From JBBQXK01 sp038209775 (GTDB taxonomy: Bacteria; Pseudomonadota; Alphaproteobacteria; Rhodobacterales; Rhodobacteraceae): a stretch of 64,000 nt of DNA. Both the position numbers and the translations under genes were made by a program. Below are positions 23,854 through 32,204 of this stretch, piece by piece. The notes below the pieces were generated by a model that worked only from the letters and a program-made list of their open reading frames with translations, was not told the origin of the DNA and ran no database searches. Position 1 is the first letter of the stretch. Each line of letters opens with the position of its first letter. The stretch lies in NCBI GenBank assembly GCA_038209775.1, contig JBBQXK010000004.1, positions 62,001 to 126,000 of the forward strand, written 5' to 3'.

Positions 23854-24527
23854 CCTGCCTCTGCCGGTTTTTCCAGAAGATAGCCCAGCCCCCGCGCGGT
23901 GCGCAGATGCAGCCCGTAAGGTGCGATGCGGCGGCGCAGACGCGAGACGTATTGTTCGATCGCGTTGTCCGACAGGATGTCGTCCAGACTGGTCAGCGAT
24001 TGCACGATGGCCTCTTTGCCCACCACGCGACCCGCGCGGGTAAACAGCAACTCCAACAGCGCGCGTTCGCGGGGGGGCAGGTCAAGGTCGGCGCCATCCG
24101 CCGAAAACCGGCGGCTGGTCAGGTCCAGCGTCAGCCCGCCAAGGTTGAGGGTGCTGGACCGCAACCCGGCCTGACGGCGCAGCAGGGACCGAACCCGCGC
24201 CTCGAATTCGCGCACGTCAAACGGTTTCGCCATGTAGTCGTCGGCGCCAAGGTCCAGCCCCTGCACGCGTTCCTCGGCAGCCCCCCGTGCGGTCAGGATC
24301 ATCACGGCGGGCGACCCCGGACGGGCGCGGATGCGGCGTAAGAGGCTGAGGCCGTCCAGCCCCGGCAGGTTAAGGTCAAGGATCACCAGATCGAACGCCT
24401 CGGCCCGTTCCAGCGCCTCGGCCCCGGGGCCATCGTGCGCGCAATCGACGGCATAGCCGGATGACACCAGAAGCGTGGTCAGCGCCTCCGCCAGGGGCAG
24501 ATCATCTTCGACAAGCAACAGGCGCAT
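23850..24527 (-). CDS. OmpR/TctD-like response regulator
   Basis: A 225-aa response regulator. The receiver has the acidic pocket EDD (7-9), phospho-acceptor Asp51 (LVILDLNLPGLDG) and Lys near MAKPFDVRE. The C-terminal winged helix is of the OmpR type (PPRERALLELLFTRAG...). It is the cognate regulator of the overlapping kinase gene. A GTTGCGG direct repeat with 11-bp period in front of the divergent binding-protein gene is a candidate target. Confidence 0.92.
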   Translation of the reverse strand: MRLLLVEDDLPLAEALTTLLVSSGYAVDCAHDGPGAEALERAEAFDLVILDLNLPGLDGLSLLRRIRARPGSPAVMILTARGAAEERVQGLDLGADDYMAKPFDVREFEARVRSLLRRQAGLRSSTLNLGGLTLDLTSRRFSADGADLDLPPRERALLELLFTRAGRVVGKEAIVQSLTSLDDILSDNAIEQYVSRLRRRIAPYGLHLRTARGLGYLLEKPAEAG

Positions 24528-24586
24528 CGGCTTCCCCTCCCGGGGGACAGCTTAGGCGCGGCAGGGACCGTTGTGAACGGGGCAGA

Positions 24587-24604
24587 GTTGCGGCACTGTT
24601 GCGG
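24587..24604 (+). promoter_or_regulatory. GTTGCGG direct repeat, possible response-regulator site
   Basis: GTTGCGG-CACT-GTTGCGG places two identical heptamers 11 bp apart in the 80-bp divergent region between the regulator gene and the binding-protein gene. OmpR-family regulators bind tandem half-sites of this spacing. It sits only 3 bp before the ATG, so it could equally affect translation or be chance. Confidence 0.35.
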
Positions 24605-24607
24605 ATC

Positions 24608-25663
24608 ATGAGATGGTTCTTGTCCGCGCTGGTCTGGCTGGGGTTCGCCACGGGGGCGGCGGCGGATGTGTTCGCCTATCCGGCCCCCGATGGCACGCGG
24701 GTGGACGAGCTGGTGATCTATTCGACGCTGGATGAACCTCTGGCCGCCCCGCTGATCGCCGGCTTTCAAGCGGCACACCCCGGCGTTTCGGTCCGCTACG
24801 AGGACCTGCAATCGAACGAGATCGCGGCCCGGGTGGTGGCTGAAACCGATGCGGGGCTGCCTACGGCGGATTTCGTGTTTTCCTCGGCGATGGACCTGCA
24901 GGTGAAGCTGGCCAATGACGGCTATGCAAGGGCGGTTGACGTGCCGCAGGCGGCGGCATGGCCCGACTGGGCCAACTGGCGCGACACAGCCTTTGCGCTG
25001 ACCATCGAGCCGGGGGTGATGGTGTGGCATCGCCCGTCGTTCCCGGACGGCCCGCCGCAATCGCGGCTGGAGGTGATCGGCTGGCTGCGCACCCCTGCCG
25101 CCATGGGCCGCGTCGGCACCTATGATGTGGAACGTTCCGCCGTGGGCTATCTGTACCTTGCCCGCGATGCGGAACATTTCGCCGATGTCTGGGTGATGCT
25201 GCGCGCGATGGGCGTGGCGGGGTTGCAGACCTTTCCCACCAGTCAGGACATCATCGAGCGGGTGGCCGACGGGCGGCTGGCATTGGGGTACAACATCCTG
25301 GGGTCTTATGCCGCCGATCAGGCGCGGCTGCATCCCGATCTGGGGGTTGTGCTGCCGCGTGATTTCACTGTGGTGGTCAGCCGCGTGGCGCTGGTGCCGC
25401 GTGCGGCAGGGCGGGCCGATCTGGGGACGGCGTTCCTGTCGTTCCTGATGGGGCGGCAGGGGCAGACGCTGATGGCCGACCGGCTGCGCCTGCCTGCGGT
25501 GTCGCTGGAGGTGTCGGGGCAGAACAGCTTTGGCGCGATGGCGCAGGCTTTGGGGGACCAGTTGCGCCCGGTGCCGGTCAGCCCGGGGTTGCTGGCCTAT
25601 CTGGACCAGTCCAAGCGGATGCGGATCATCCGGCGGTGGAAGGCGGCGTTGGGGCGGCCCTGA
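24608..25663 (+). CDS. Orphan extracellular solute-binding protein beside TctDE-like system
   Basis: A 351-aa protein with a signal peptide (MRWFLSALVWLGFATGAAA) and the fold of iron(III)/phosphonate-type ABC binding proteins: LVIYSTLDEPLAAPLIAGFQ, GLPTADFVFSSAMDLQ and VALVPRAAGRADLG. No permease or ATPase gene is adjacent. Its divergent neighbour is a TctDE-like two-component system, so it most likely acts as the periplasmic ligand sensor for that kinase rather than in transport. This role is inferred from context. The gene end lies 3 bp from the stop of the convergent phosphatase gene. Confidence 0.85.
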   Translation: MRWFLSALVWLGFATGAAADVFAYPAPDGTRVDELVIYSTLDEPLAAPLIAGFQAAHPGVSVRYEDLQSNEIAARVVAETDAGLPTADFVFSSAMDLQVKLANDGYARAVDVPQAAAWPDWANWRDTAFALTIEPGVMVWHRPSFPDGPPQSRLEVIGWLRTPAAMGRVGTYDVERSAVGYLYLARDAEHFADVWVMLRAMGVAGLQTFPTSQDIIERVADGRLALGYNILGSYAADQARLHPDLGVVLPRDFTVVVSRVALVPRAAGRADLGTAFLSFLMGRQGQTLMADRLRLPAVSLEVSGQNSFGAMAQALGDQLRPVPVSPGLLAYLDQSKRMRIIRRWKAALGRP

Positions 25664-25666
25664 GGG

Positions 25667-26401
25667 TCAGGCCACGGGCCACAGGGGCACGCGGCCTGCG
25701 TCCGTAAGGTGAAACACCAGCCCCTCCTCGATCACCACCGCCGTCAGCGGCCCGCCGTAAGCCGCCCCCGAATCGATGTTCAGCCGGTTGCCATGATGGG
25801 TGGCGACGTCCAGCGCCGTATGGCCATGCACGATCAGAGCGCCATGGTCGCGCGGATCGCTGAGGAAGGGTTCGCGTATCCAAACGAGGTCGGTTTCAAG
25901 CTGCCGGTCCAGCGGCACCCCCGGGCGGATGCCCGCATGCACGAACACCGCATCGGCGTTCCGGTGCATCACGGGCAGGGCTGTCAGGAACGCGCGGTGT
26001 TCCAGCGGCACCGTCAGCAGCGCCTCGGCATGCACCCGCGCAACCGGGCGGTCCATTGCGTTGCGCACCCCGTACGAGGCCAGCGTCGCCCCGCCGCCGA
26101 TGCGCGGATGCAGCCATGACAGGTCACGGCGCAGGCCGTCCTCGGGTTCTGCGGGATCGTTCATGAACCTTGTGAACATACGGTCATGATTGCCTTTCAG
26201 CACGGTCCAGTCCCGCCCCGCCGCCACCCCCTGTGCCAGGTATTCCAGCACGGCACGGCAATCCGGCCCCCGGTCCACCACGTCGCCCACATGCACCACC
26301 GGTGCCGCCCCATGCCGGGCCTGATCGCGGGCGATCAGGTCATGGGCGTGGCGCAACAGGTCGATGTGGCCGTGGATATCGCCGATGGCGTAGGTGGTCA
26401 T
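25667..26401 (-). CDS. Calcineurin-like metallophosphoesterase (PPP family)
   Basis: A 244-aa cytosolic phosphatase. The metal-binding motifs are GDIHGH (7-12), GDVVDRGP, GNHD, and later VHAG and VHGHT. These are the PPP-type motifs of bacterial serine/threonine phosphatases and symmetrical Ap4A hydrolases. The substrate cannot be decided from sequence. It lies 21 bp downstream of serA on the same strand and may be co-transcribed with it. Confidence 0.88.
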   Translation of the reverse strand: MTTYAIGDIHGHIDLLRHAHDLIARDQARHGAAPVVHVGDVVDRGPDCRAVLEYLAQGVAAGRDWTVLKGNHDRMFTRFMNDPAEPEDGLRRDLSWLHPRIGGGATLASYGVRNAMDRPVARVHAEALLTVPLEHRAFLTALPVMHRNADAVFVHAGIRPGVPLDRQLETDLVWIREPFLSDPRDHGALIVHGHTALDVATHHGNRLNIDSGAAYGGPLTAVVIEEGLVFHLTDAGRVPLWPVA

Positions 26402-26422
26402 ATGCTTCTCCGTGTCGTGGCT

Positions 26423-28018
26423 TCAGGCCACATCGAACCGCAGCGCCTTGACCTGGTTGAACATTCCCGTTCCTTCCAGCGTCGCGATTACCTTGGGGTC
26501 AATCGCATGGTCCAGGTACAGAAGGGCAATCGCCTCTTGCCCCGGCCCCGACCGCCCCAGCGTGAAGTTCGCGATGTTCACGCTGTTCTTGCCCATGGTC
26601 ATGCCCAGAAGGCCGATGATCCCCGGCACATCCTCATTGGTGGTGTAAAGCATGTGCGCCCCGATCTCGGCGTCGATGTTGATGCCCTTGATCTGGATGA
26701 AGCGGGGTTTGCCATCGCTGAAACAGGTGCCTGCCACGTTGCGCTCGCGCTTGTCGGTCACCATCGTGACTTTGATATAGGCATCGAAAACGCCGGTCTT
26801 TTCCTGCCGCGTCGTGGACAGGTGGATGCCGCGTTCGCGGGCCACCACCGGGGCGGACACAAGGTTTACATCCGGGTTCTGCGCCTTCAACACGCCCGCG
26901 ATGACCGCCGAATTGAGCGCGGGCAGGTTCATCGCTGACACTGACCCGTCGTAGAGGATGTTGATGGCCTTGATCGGCTCATCCGTCATCTGCCCGATGA
27001 AGGCCCCCAGATGCCCCGCCAGCCGGATCCACGGCCCCATCACCGCAGCCTCTTCCGCCGTCACGTTCGGCATGTTCAGCGCGTTCTGTACCGCCCCGGT
27101 CAAGAGGTAGTCCGACATCTGTTCAGCCACCTGCAACGCCACGTTTTCCTGCGCCTCGGTGGTCGAGGCGCCCAGATGCGGGGTGCAGACGACGTTAGGA
27201 TGGCCGAAAAGGGGGTTCGCTGTGGCAGGCTCCACCTCGAACACATCCAGAGCGGCACCGGCCACCTGGCCTGCGTCCAGCGCTTCCAGCAACGCCGCTT
27301 CGTCGATCAACCCGCCCCGGGCGCAGTTGATGATGCGCACACCGCGCTTGGTTTTCGCCAGGGCCTCGCGCGACAGGATGTTGCGGGTCTTGTCGGTCAG
27401 GGGGACATGCAGCGTGATGAAATCCGACCGCGCCAGAAGGTCATCCAGTTCCACCTTGGTGACGCCAAGTGTCTTGGCGCGGTCTTCGGACAGGAAGGGG
27501 TCATAGGCCACGACCTTCATGCGAAGGCCCACCGCCCGGTCACAGACGATGCCGCCGATGTTGCCGGCACCGATGACGCCAAGCGTCTTATTGAACAGTT
27601 CCACCCCCATGAAGCGGGACTTTTCCCATTTGCCGGCGTGGGTTGACGCGTTCGCCTCGGGCAGTTGGCGGGCCACGGCGAACATCATCGCGATGGCATG
27701 TTCGGCGGTGGTGATCGAGTTGCCGAAGGGCGTGTTCATCACGATCACCCCCTTTTTCGACGCCGCCGGAATGTCGACATTGTCCACCCCGATCCCCGCC
27801 CGCCCGATCACCCGCAGGTTCGGGGCGAGCGACAGCAGTTTGTCGGTGACCTTGGTGGCCGAGCGGATGGCAAGGCCGTCATACTGGCCGATGACGGCGG
27901 CAAGGGCGTCCTTGTCCTTGCCGAGTTTGGGCAGGTAGTCGACCTCGACCCCACGGTCACGGAAGATTTGTACAGCGGTTTCAGAGAGTTCGTCAGAGAC
28001 GAGAACCTTGGGGGCCAT
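26423..28018 (-). CDS. serA: D-3-phosphoglycerate dehydrogenase
   Basis: A 531-aa long-form SerA, the first enzyme of serine synthesis, oxidising 3-phosphoglycerate with NAD. The order is substrate domain, Rossmann domain (GVIGAGNIGG), substrate domain with the catalytic His in PHLGASTTEAQ, an intervening domain, and a C-terminal ACT domain (HMLYTTNEDVPGIIGLLG) that normally binds serine for feedback control. I chose the ATG at 28018 (MAPKVLVSDEL) over one three codons upstream. serC lies 90 bp upstream, separated by an inverted repeat. Confidence 0.96.
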   Translation of the reverse strand: MAPKVLVSDELSETAVQIFRDRGVEVDYLPKLGKDKDALAAVIGQYDGLAIRSATKVTDKLLSLAPNLRVIGRAGIGVDNVDIPAASKKGVIVMNTPFGNSITTAEHAIAMMFAVARQLPEANASTHAGKWEKSRFMGVELFNKTLGVIGAGNIGGIVCDRAVGLRMKVVAYDPFLSEDRAKTLGVTKVELDDLLARSDFITLHVPLTDKTRNILSREALAKTKRGVRIINCARGGLIDEAALLEALDAGQVAGAALDVFEVEPATANPLFGHPNVVCTPHLGASTTEAQENVALQVAEQMSDYLLTGAVQNALNMPNVTAEEAAVMGPWIRLAGHLGAFIGQMTDEPIKAINILYDGSVSAMNLPALNSAVIAGVLKAQNPDVNLVSAPVVARERGIHLSTTRQEKTGVFDAYIKVTMVTDKRERNVAGTCFSDGKPRFIQIKGINIDAEIGAHMLYTTNEDVPGIIGLLGMTMGKNSVNIANFTLGRSGPGQEAIALLYLDHAIDPKVIATLEGTGMFNQVKALRFDVA

Positions 28019-28049
28019 GGTTGGCAATCCTTCGAAGGGGGGAAGGGCA

Positions 28050-28097
28050 GGGGTGAACCCCGACCTACAATGTCGCGCGTAGGTCGGGGTTCACCCC
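28050..28097. repeat. 19-bp inverted repeat between serC and serA
   Basis: The arms 28050-28068 and 28079-28097 are exact reverse complements around a 10-nt spacer (GTAGGTCGGGGTTCACCC in the right arm). A smaller palindrome, GTCGGGGT-TC-ACCCCGAC, overlaps the right end. It probably forms a stable stem in the serC-serA message and resembles REP-type intergenic repeats. Confidence 0.85.
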
Positions 28098-28108
28098 GAC
28101 TTCCGCGG

Positions 28109-29266
28109 TCAGGCGGCGCGGGACAACGCCGCGATTTCGGAGTGAAACGCCCAACTGATCCACGGCATCAGTGCGGCCACATCGGCCGTCTCGACCGTGC
28201 TGCCGCACCAGATGCGCAGGCCGGGCGGTGCATCGCGGTAGGCGCCCACGTCCAGCGCCACGCCTGCGGTTTCCAGCCGTTTGGCGACCGCCTTGGCAAA
28301 GCCTGCACCATCGGCAATCCGGGGATCGGTGAACGTCACGCAGACGCTGGTGGTCGAGGCTGTGGCGGGGTCGGCGGCCAGATTGGCAAGCCACGGATTG
28401 CCTGCGCAGAAATCCCACACCACCTGTGCATTGGCCGTGGCCCGTGCGACCAGTCCCGCCAGCCCGCCGACCGTCTGCGCCCATGTGAGCGACACAAGGT
28501 AATCCTCAACCGCCAGCATCGAGGGGGTGTTGATCGTCTCGCCCTCAAAGATGCCTTCGATCAGTTTGCCCTTGGAGGTCAGGCGGAAAATCTTGGGCAG
28601 GGGCCAGGGCGGGGTATAGGTTTCCAGCCGCTCGACCGCGCGGGGCGACAGGATCAGCATGCCATGCGCGCCCTCGCCACCCAGCACCTTTTGCCAAGAG
28701 AAGGTCACCACATCCAGTTTGTCCCAGGGCAGGTCCATCGCAAAGGCGGCGCTGGTGGCGTCACAGATGGTCAGGCCCTTGCGGTCTGCCGGAATGGCGT
28801 GGCCATCGGGCAGGCGGACGCCGCTGGTGGTGCCGTTCCAGGTGAAAACCACGTCGCGGTCAAAATCCACCTGCGCCAGATCGACGATCTGGCCATAGGG
28901 GGCCACGCGCACCGTCGCGTCCAGCCTCAGTTGCTTGACCGCATCAGTGACCCAGCCTTCACCGAAGGATTCCCAGGCCAGCATCTCGACCGGGCGCGCG
29001 CCCAGCATCGACCACATCGCCATCTCGACGGCACCCGTGTCCGACGCAGGCACGATGCCGATGCGGTAGCCGTCGGGCACGCCCAGAAGCGTGCGCGTCA
29101 GGGTGATGGCTTCCTTGAGTTTCGCCTTGCCGACATTGGCGCGGTGCGACCGGCCCAACGGGGCGTCCGTCAGCATATCAAGCGCATAGCCGGGGATTTT
29201 GGCACAGGGGCCAGAGGAAAAGCGCGGATTGACCGGGCGCCGGGCCGGGGTTTGCAGATCAGACAT
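28109..29266 (-). CDS. serC: Phosphoserine aminotransferase
   Basis: A 385-aa PLP enzyme that transaminates 3-phosphohydroxypyruvate to phosphoserine. It has the alphaproteobacterial SerC N-terminus (NPRFSSGPCAK), the TSGVRLP loop, and the PLP lysine in FSWQKVLGGEGAHGM. It is first in the serC-serA operon and divergent from serB, so the three pathway genes are together. The 151-bp divergent gap must hold both promoters. Confidence 0.95.
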   Translation of the reverse strand: MSDLQTPARRPVNPRFSSGPCAKIPGYALDMLTDAPLGRSHRANVGKAKLKEAITLTRTLLGVPDGYRIGIVPASDTGAVEMAMWSMLGARPVEMLAWESFGEGWVTDAVKQLRLDATVRVAPYGQIVDLAQVDFDRDVVFTWNGTTSGVRLPDGHAIPADRKGLTICDATSAAFAMDLPWDKLDVVTFSWQKVLGGEGAHGMLILSPRAVERLETYTPPWPLPKIFRLTSKGKLIEGIFEGETINTPSMLAVEDYLVSLTWAQTVGGLAGLVARATANAQVVWDFCAGNPWLANLAADPATASTTSVCVTFTDPRIADGAGFAKAVAKRLETAGVALDVGAYRDAPPGLRIWCGSTVETADVAALMPWISWAFHSEIAALSRAA

Positions 29267-29417
29267 GGTATCCTTCCAGATAAATGCCCTTCGTTGGGGA
29301 AGGGTGTCCCAAGGCGGGGTTTAGCGGGGCTTGGGGGGTGGCACAAGCGGGAATTCGACGATAAGCCGACGCATCACCGCGCAAAACCGACGCATCGCAC
29401 AGCCCCCGGACGCCACC

Positions 29418-30293
29418 ATGCCCGTTGCCATCCTGATGACCGACCCCGCCCGCCCGACGCTTGACCGCGCCATGGTGGAGGCTTTGCGCGATGCCTGGGG
29501 TGGCGGGCCGGCGCAGTGGCTGCACCCCGGCGAGGCGGCAGAGTTTGCGCTGCCTCTGGTGCCGGGGAACCGCTGGGAGGTGTGGCAATCGCTGCAGGAG
29601 ATCGGTGTTGATCTGGCTATTGTGCCCGACGAAAACCGGCGCAAGCGGCTGTTGCTGGCCGATATGGATTCCACGATGATCCGGCAGGAATGCATTGACG
29701 AGTTGGCACGCGAGGCCGGGGTTGGCCCGCAGGTGGCGGCGATCACGGCGCGGGCGATGAATGGCGAGTTGGGCTTCGAAGGCGCGTTGCGGGAACGGGT
29801 GGGGTTGCTGGTAGGGTTGCCGGAAAACGTTATCGAACGGGTGTTCGCAAACCGGATCACGATGATGCCGGGGGGCGGTATTTTGGTCGCCACGATGAAG
29901 GCGCACGGCGCGCGGGCGGCGCTGGTGTCGGGCGGGTTCACCGCGTTTACGGCCCCGGTGGCGGATAAGCTGGGCTTTGACGAACACCGCGCCAATGTTT
30001 TGGATATTGCCGATGGCCGCCTGACCGGCACCGTCGCCGAGCCCATCCTTGGTCGTGCCGCCAAGGTGCAGGCGCTGCAGGAAATCACGGCGCGGCTGGG
30101 CCTGATACCCGCCGATGCACTGGCAGTGGGGGATGGGGCGAATGATCTGTGGATGCTGCAGGCCGCAGGTATGGGAGTGGCACTGCATGCCAAACCCATG
30201 GTTCAGGCAGAATGCGCGCTGCGGGTGAACCACGGCGATCTGACGGCGCTGTTGTATCTGCAAGGGTATTCCCGGGACGAGTTCGCGCAATGA
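29418..30293 (+). CDS. serB: Phosphoserine phosphatase
   Basis: A 291-aa HAD-family phosphatase catalysing the last step of serine synthesis. The catalytic motif is ADMDSTMI with nucleophile Asp82 and acid Asp84; later motifs are VSGGFTAF and VGDGANDLWML. The N-terminal 70 residues match the extra domain of SerB. Start: ATG at 29418 (MPVAILMTDPARP); upstream open frame lacks SerB similarity. It is divergent from serC, and its stop overlaps the ATG of a GNAT gene (ATGA). Confidence 0.95.
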   Translation: MPVAILMTDPARPTLDRAMVEALRDAWGGGPAQWLHPGEAAEFALPLVPGNRWEVWQSLQEIGVDLAIVPDENRRKRLLLADMDSTMIRQECIDELAREAGVGPQVAAITARAMNGELGFEGALRERVGLLVGLPENVIERVFANRITMMPGGGILVATMKAHGARAALVSGGFTAFTAPVADKLGFDEHRANVLDIADGRLTGTVAEPILGRAAKVQALQEITARLGLIPADALAVGDGANDLWMLQAAGMGVALHAKPMVQAECALRVNHGDLTALLYLQGYSRDEFAQ

Positions 30294-30760
30294 TCGTCCG
30301 AGAGGCAGTCGCCGCCGATGCCCCGGCCATGGCGGAAATCCTCAACCAGATCATCGCCATAGGCGGCACCACGGCGCATGAGAGCGCCAAGTCGGTGGAG
30401 GCTGTGCTTGAGGACTATGTTGCCGGGGCCGATGTTCTGGGGGCTGTGGTGGCCGAGGATCAGGGGGTGGTCATCGGCTGGCAATCGGCGGGGCTTTGGC
30501 AAGGCGAGGCGCATATCGGGACGTTCGTGGCACCCGGCATTCAGGCAAGGGGCATCGGGGCCGCGATGTTCGCGATGACCTGCGATCTGGTGGGCCGGGC
30601 CGGGGTAAGGATCATCATTGCCAGCATCAGGGCGGACAACATTCCCGGCCTCGCCTATTATGCGCGGTTGGGGTTTGTCGATTTCGACCATGATCCCGGA
30701 TTTGCGCTGAGCGACGGGCGGGTCGTGGGGCGGGTGCATCGGCGTTATGTGATCGGGTAG
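30290..30760 (+). CDS. GNAT family N-acetyltransferase
   Basis: A 156-aa acetyltransferase of the phosphinothricin-acetyltransferase-like group. The acetyl-CoA loop is visible as VAPGIQARGIGAAMF (the RGIG of the Q/RxxGxG/A motif), followed by IIASIRADNIPGLAYYARLGF. It acetylates an amine; the substrate is unknown. The ATG overlaps the serB stop by 4 bp, so it is co-translated with serB. Confidence 0.88.
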   Translation: MIVREAVAADAPAMAEILNQIIAIGGTTAHESAKSVEAVLEDYVAGADVLGAVVAEDQGVVIGWQSAGLWQGEAHIGTFVAPGIQARGIGAAMFAMTCDLVGRAGVRIIIASIRADNIPGLAYYARLGFVDFDHDPGFALSDGRVVGRVHRRYVIG

Positions 30761-30774
30761 GGCCTGCGGCACGG

Positions 30775-30834
30775 GCAGGACCGGGGGGTTTCACACCCCC
30801 CGGACCCCCTGTGGAGTACTTGGGCAAAGAAGAA
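30775..30834 (+). repeat. Hairpin-plus-tail repeat element, copy 3 (terminator)
   Basis: The stem CCGGGGGGT-TTCAC-ACCCCCCGG (30781-30803) is followed by ACCCCCTGTGGAGTACTTGG and GCAAAGAAGAAG. It lies in the convergent gap after the GNAT gene and before the end of zapE, and most likely terminates the serB-GNAT transcript. Confidence 0.7.
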
Positions 30835-30874
30835 GGGGGCAGCGGGTGTTGGCTCTGCTTGCCAGGGGGGGCAT

Positions 30875-31954
30875 TTATTTGCCCCAGTCCGCCGCCTGCA
30901 TTTCGCGCAAGCGACTGGCGGTGCGTTCGAATTCGAACGAACCTGCACCTTCGAGATACAGGCGTTCGGGGATGTCGGCGGCAGAGGCCACCAGTTTCAC
31001 CCGCGCCTCATAAAGGGCGTCGATCAGGATGACGAAGCGTTTCGCCTCGTTGTAGTTGGCCGAGGACATCTGCGGGATATCCTCTAGGATCAGCACGCGG
31101 ACGGCGTGGGCAATCGCCAGGAAATCGGCGGGGCCAAGGGGGCGCGCGCAAAGTTCCCAGAAGCTGGCGCGGCCGATGCCGTTGGCGAAATGCGGCAGGT
31201 CCACCGTGCGCCCGTTGACGGTCAGGCGCAGAACAGCGCCCGCAGCGCCGCCGGTGAGGTCGGCCCAGATGGCCGCAATCTGACCCTTGGCGGTGCCTGC
31301 GGGGTGGAAATAGACCTGCGCGCCCTGCAGACGGTGCTGGCGGTAATCGGTGGGGCTGTCGAGGGGCACCACCTGGCAGCGTTCACCGATCAGGTCGATG
31401 AAGGGCAGGAACCGGTCGCGGCTGAGGCCGTCCTTGTACAGGTCTTCGGGGGGGCGGTTCGAGGTGGTGACGACCACCACGCCGCCTGCGAACAGTTTCT
31501 CGAACAGCCGGCCCACGATCATCGCGTCAGTGATGTCGGTGATCTGCATTTCGTCAAACGCCAGCAGGCGCAGGTCATGCACCAGTGCGTCTGCGACCGG
31601 GGCAAGCGGGTCTTCGACGCCGGTCTTGCGGGCGGCGTGCATGCCCTGGTGGATATCCTGCATGAAGGCGTGGAAATGCACGCGCCGTTTGGCGGGGGTG
31701 TCGGTCGCGTTCACGAAGAGGTCCATCAGCATCGACTTGCCGCGCCCGACGCCGCCCCAGATGTACATGCCTTGTGGCGTATCGGGTGCGCGGCGGAAGA
31801 TCGACAACAGGCCGGGCGCGCGGCGTTCGCCCTGATCTTCAAGCCAGACGCGCAACCCTTCCAGGCGTGCCAGGATGTCACGCTGGACGGCGTCGGGGCG
31901 CAGGGTGCCTGCGGCGACGCGGCTGTCATGAATCTCGGGCAGGGTCTGGCGCAT
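30875..31954 (-). CDS. zapE: Cell division ATPase ZapE / AFG1-like
   Basis: A 359-aa AAA-type ATPase. It has Walker A GGVGRGKSM (67-75), Walker B LLAFDEMQ, sensor TTSNRPPEDLY, and the family C-terminus (ILEDIPQMSSANYNEAKRFVILIDALYE). ZapE destabilises or remodels FtsZ rings in E. coli, and its mitochondrial relative AFG1 handles inner-membrane protein turnover. The substrate domain differs little, so either role is possible here. It is downstream of a small two-helix membrane protein gene. Confidence 0.93.
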   Translation of the reverse strand: MRQTLPEIHDSRVAAGTLRPDAVQRDILARLEGLRVWLEDQGERRAPGLLSIFRRAPDTPQGMYIWGGVGRGKSMLMDLFVNATDTPAKRRVHFHAFMQDIHQGMHAARKTGVEDPLAPVADALVHDLRLLAFDEMQITDITDAMIVGRLFEKLFAGGVVVVTTSNRPPEDLYKDGLSRDRFLPFIDLIGERCQVVPLDSPTDYRQHRLQGAQVYFHPAGTAKGQIAAIWADLTGGAAGAVLRLTVNGRTVDLPHFANGIGRASFWELCARPLGPADFLAIAHAVRVLILEDIPQMSSANYNEAKRFVILIDALYEARVKLVASAADIPERLYLEGAGSFEFERTASRLREMQAADWGK

Positions 31955-31996
31955 GTGCCTTGTCTAGTGCGCAGAGGCGTGCTGGGGAAGCATCGC

Positions 31997-32185
31997 CTAC
32001 GCAGGGGTCAGCAAAAGCACGGTCACCATCACGATCAACAGCACCGCCATTTGCCGCAACTGCCGCCGTTCATCACCACGCGCGGGGTCGGACAACAGGC
32101 CCGGCCCGCGCCGGACAGCACCGGCCAGCATCACCGCCAGAACCAGCGTCACGATGATTGCCGCGACGGGCAACAGATAGCTCAT
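31997..32185 (-). CDS. Small two-helix membrane protein
   Basis: A 62-aa protein made of two hydrophobic helices (LLPVAAIIVTLVLAVMLAGA and MAVLLIVMVTVLLLTP) joined by a short charged loop (DPARGDERRQLRQ). It starts 19 bp after the MFS gene and ends 42 bp before zapE, all on one strand, which supports a real gene in an operon. No family recognised. It could assist the MFS carrier or ZapE, but nothing in the sequence shows this. Confidence 0.6.
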   Translation of the reverse strand: MSYLLPVAAIIVTLVLAVMLAGAVRRGPGLLSDPARGDERRQLRQMAVLLIVMVTVLLLTPA

Positions 32186-32204
32186 GGTTTTCCCCCCATT
32201 CCAG

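Noticed and set aside
27665..29464. A 599-codon plus-strand frame opposite serA and serC
   Set aside because: Composition is that of a shadow frame and the opposite strand encodes certain enzymes.
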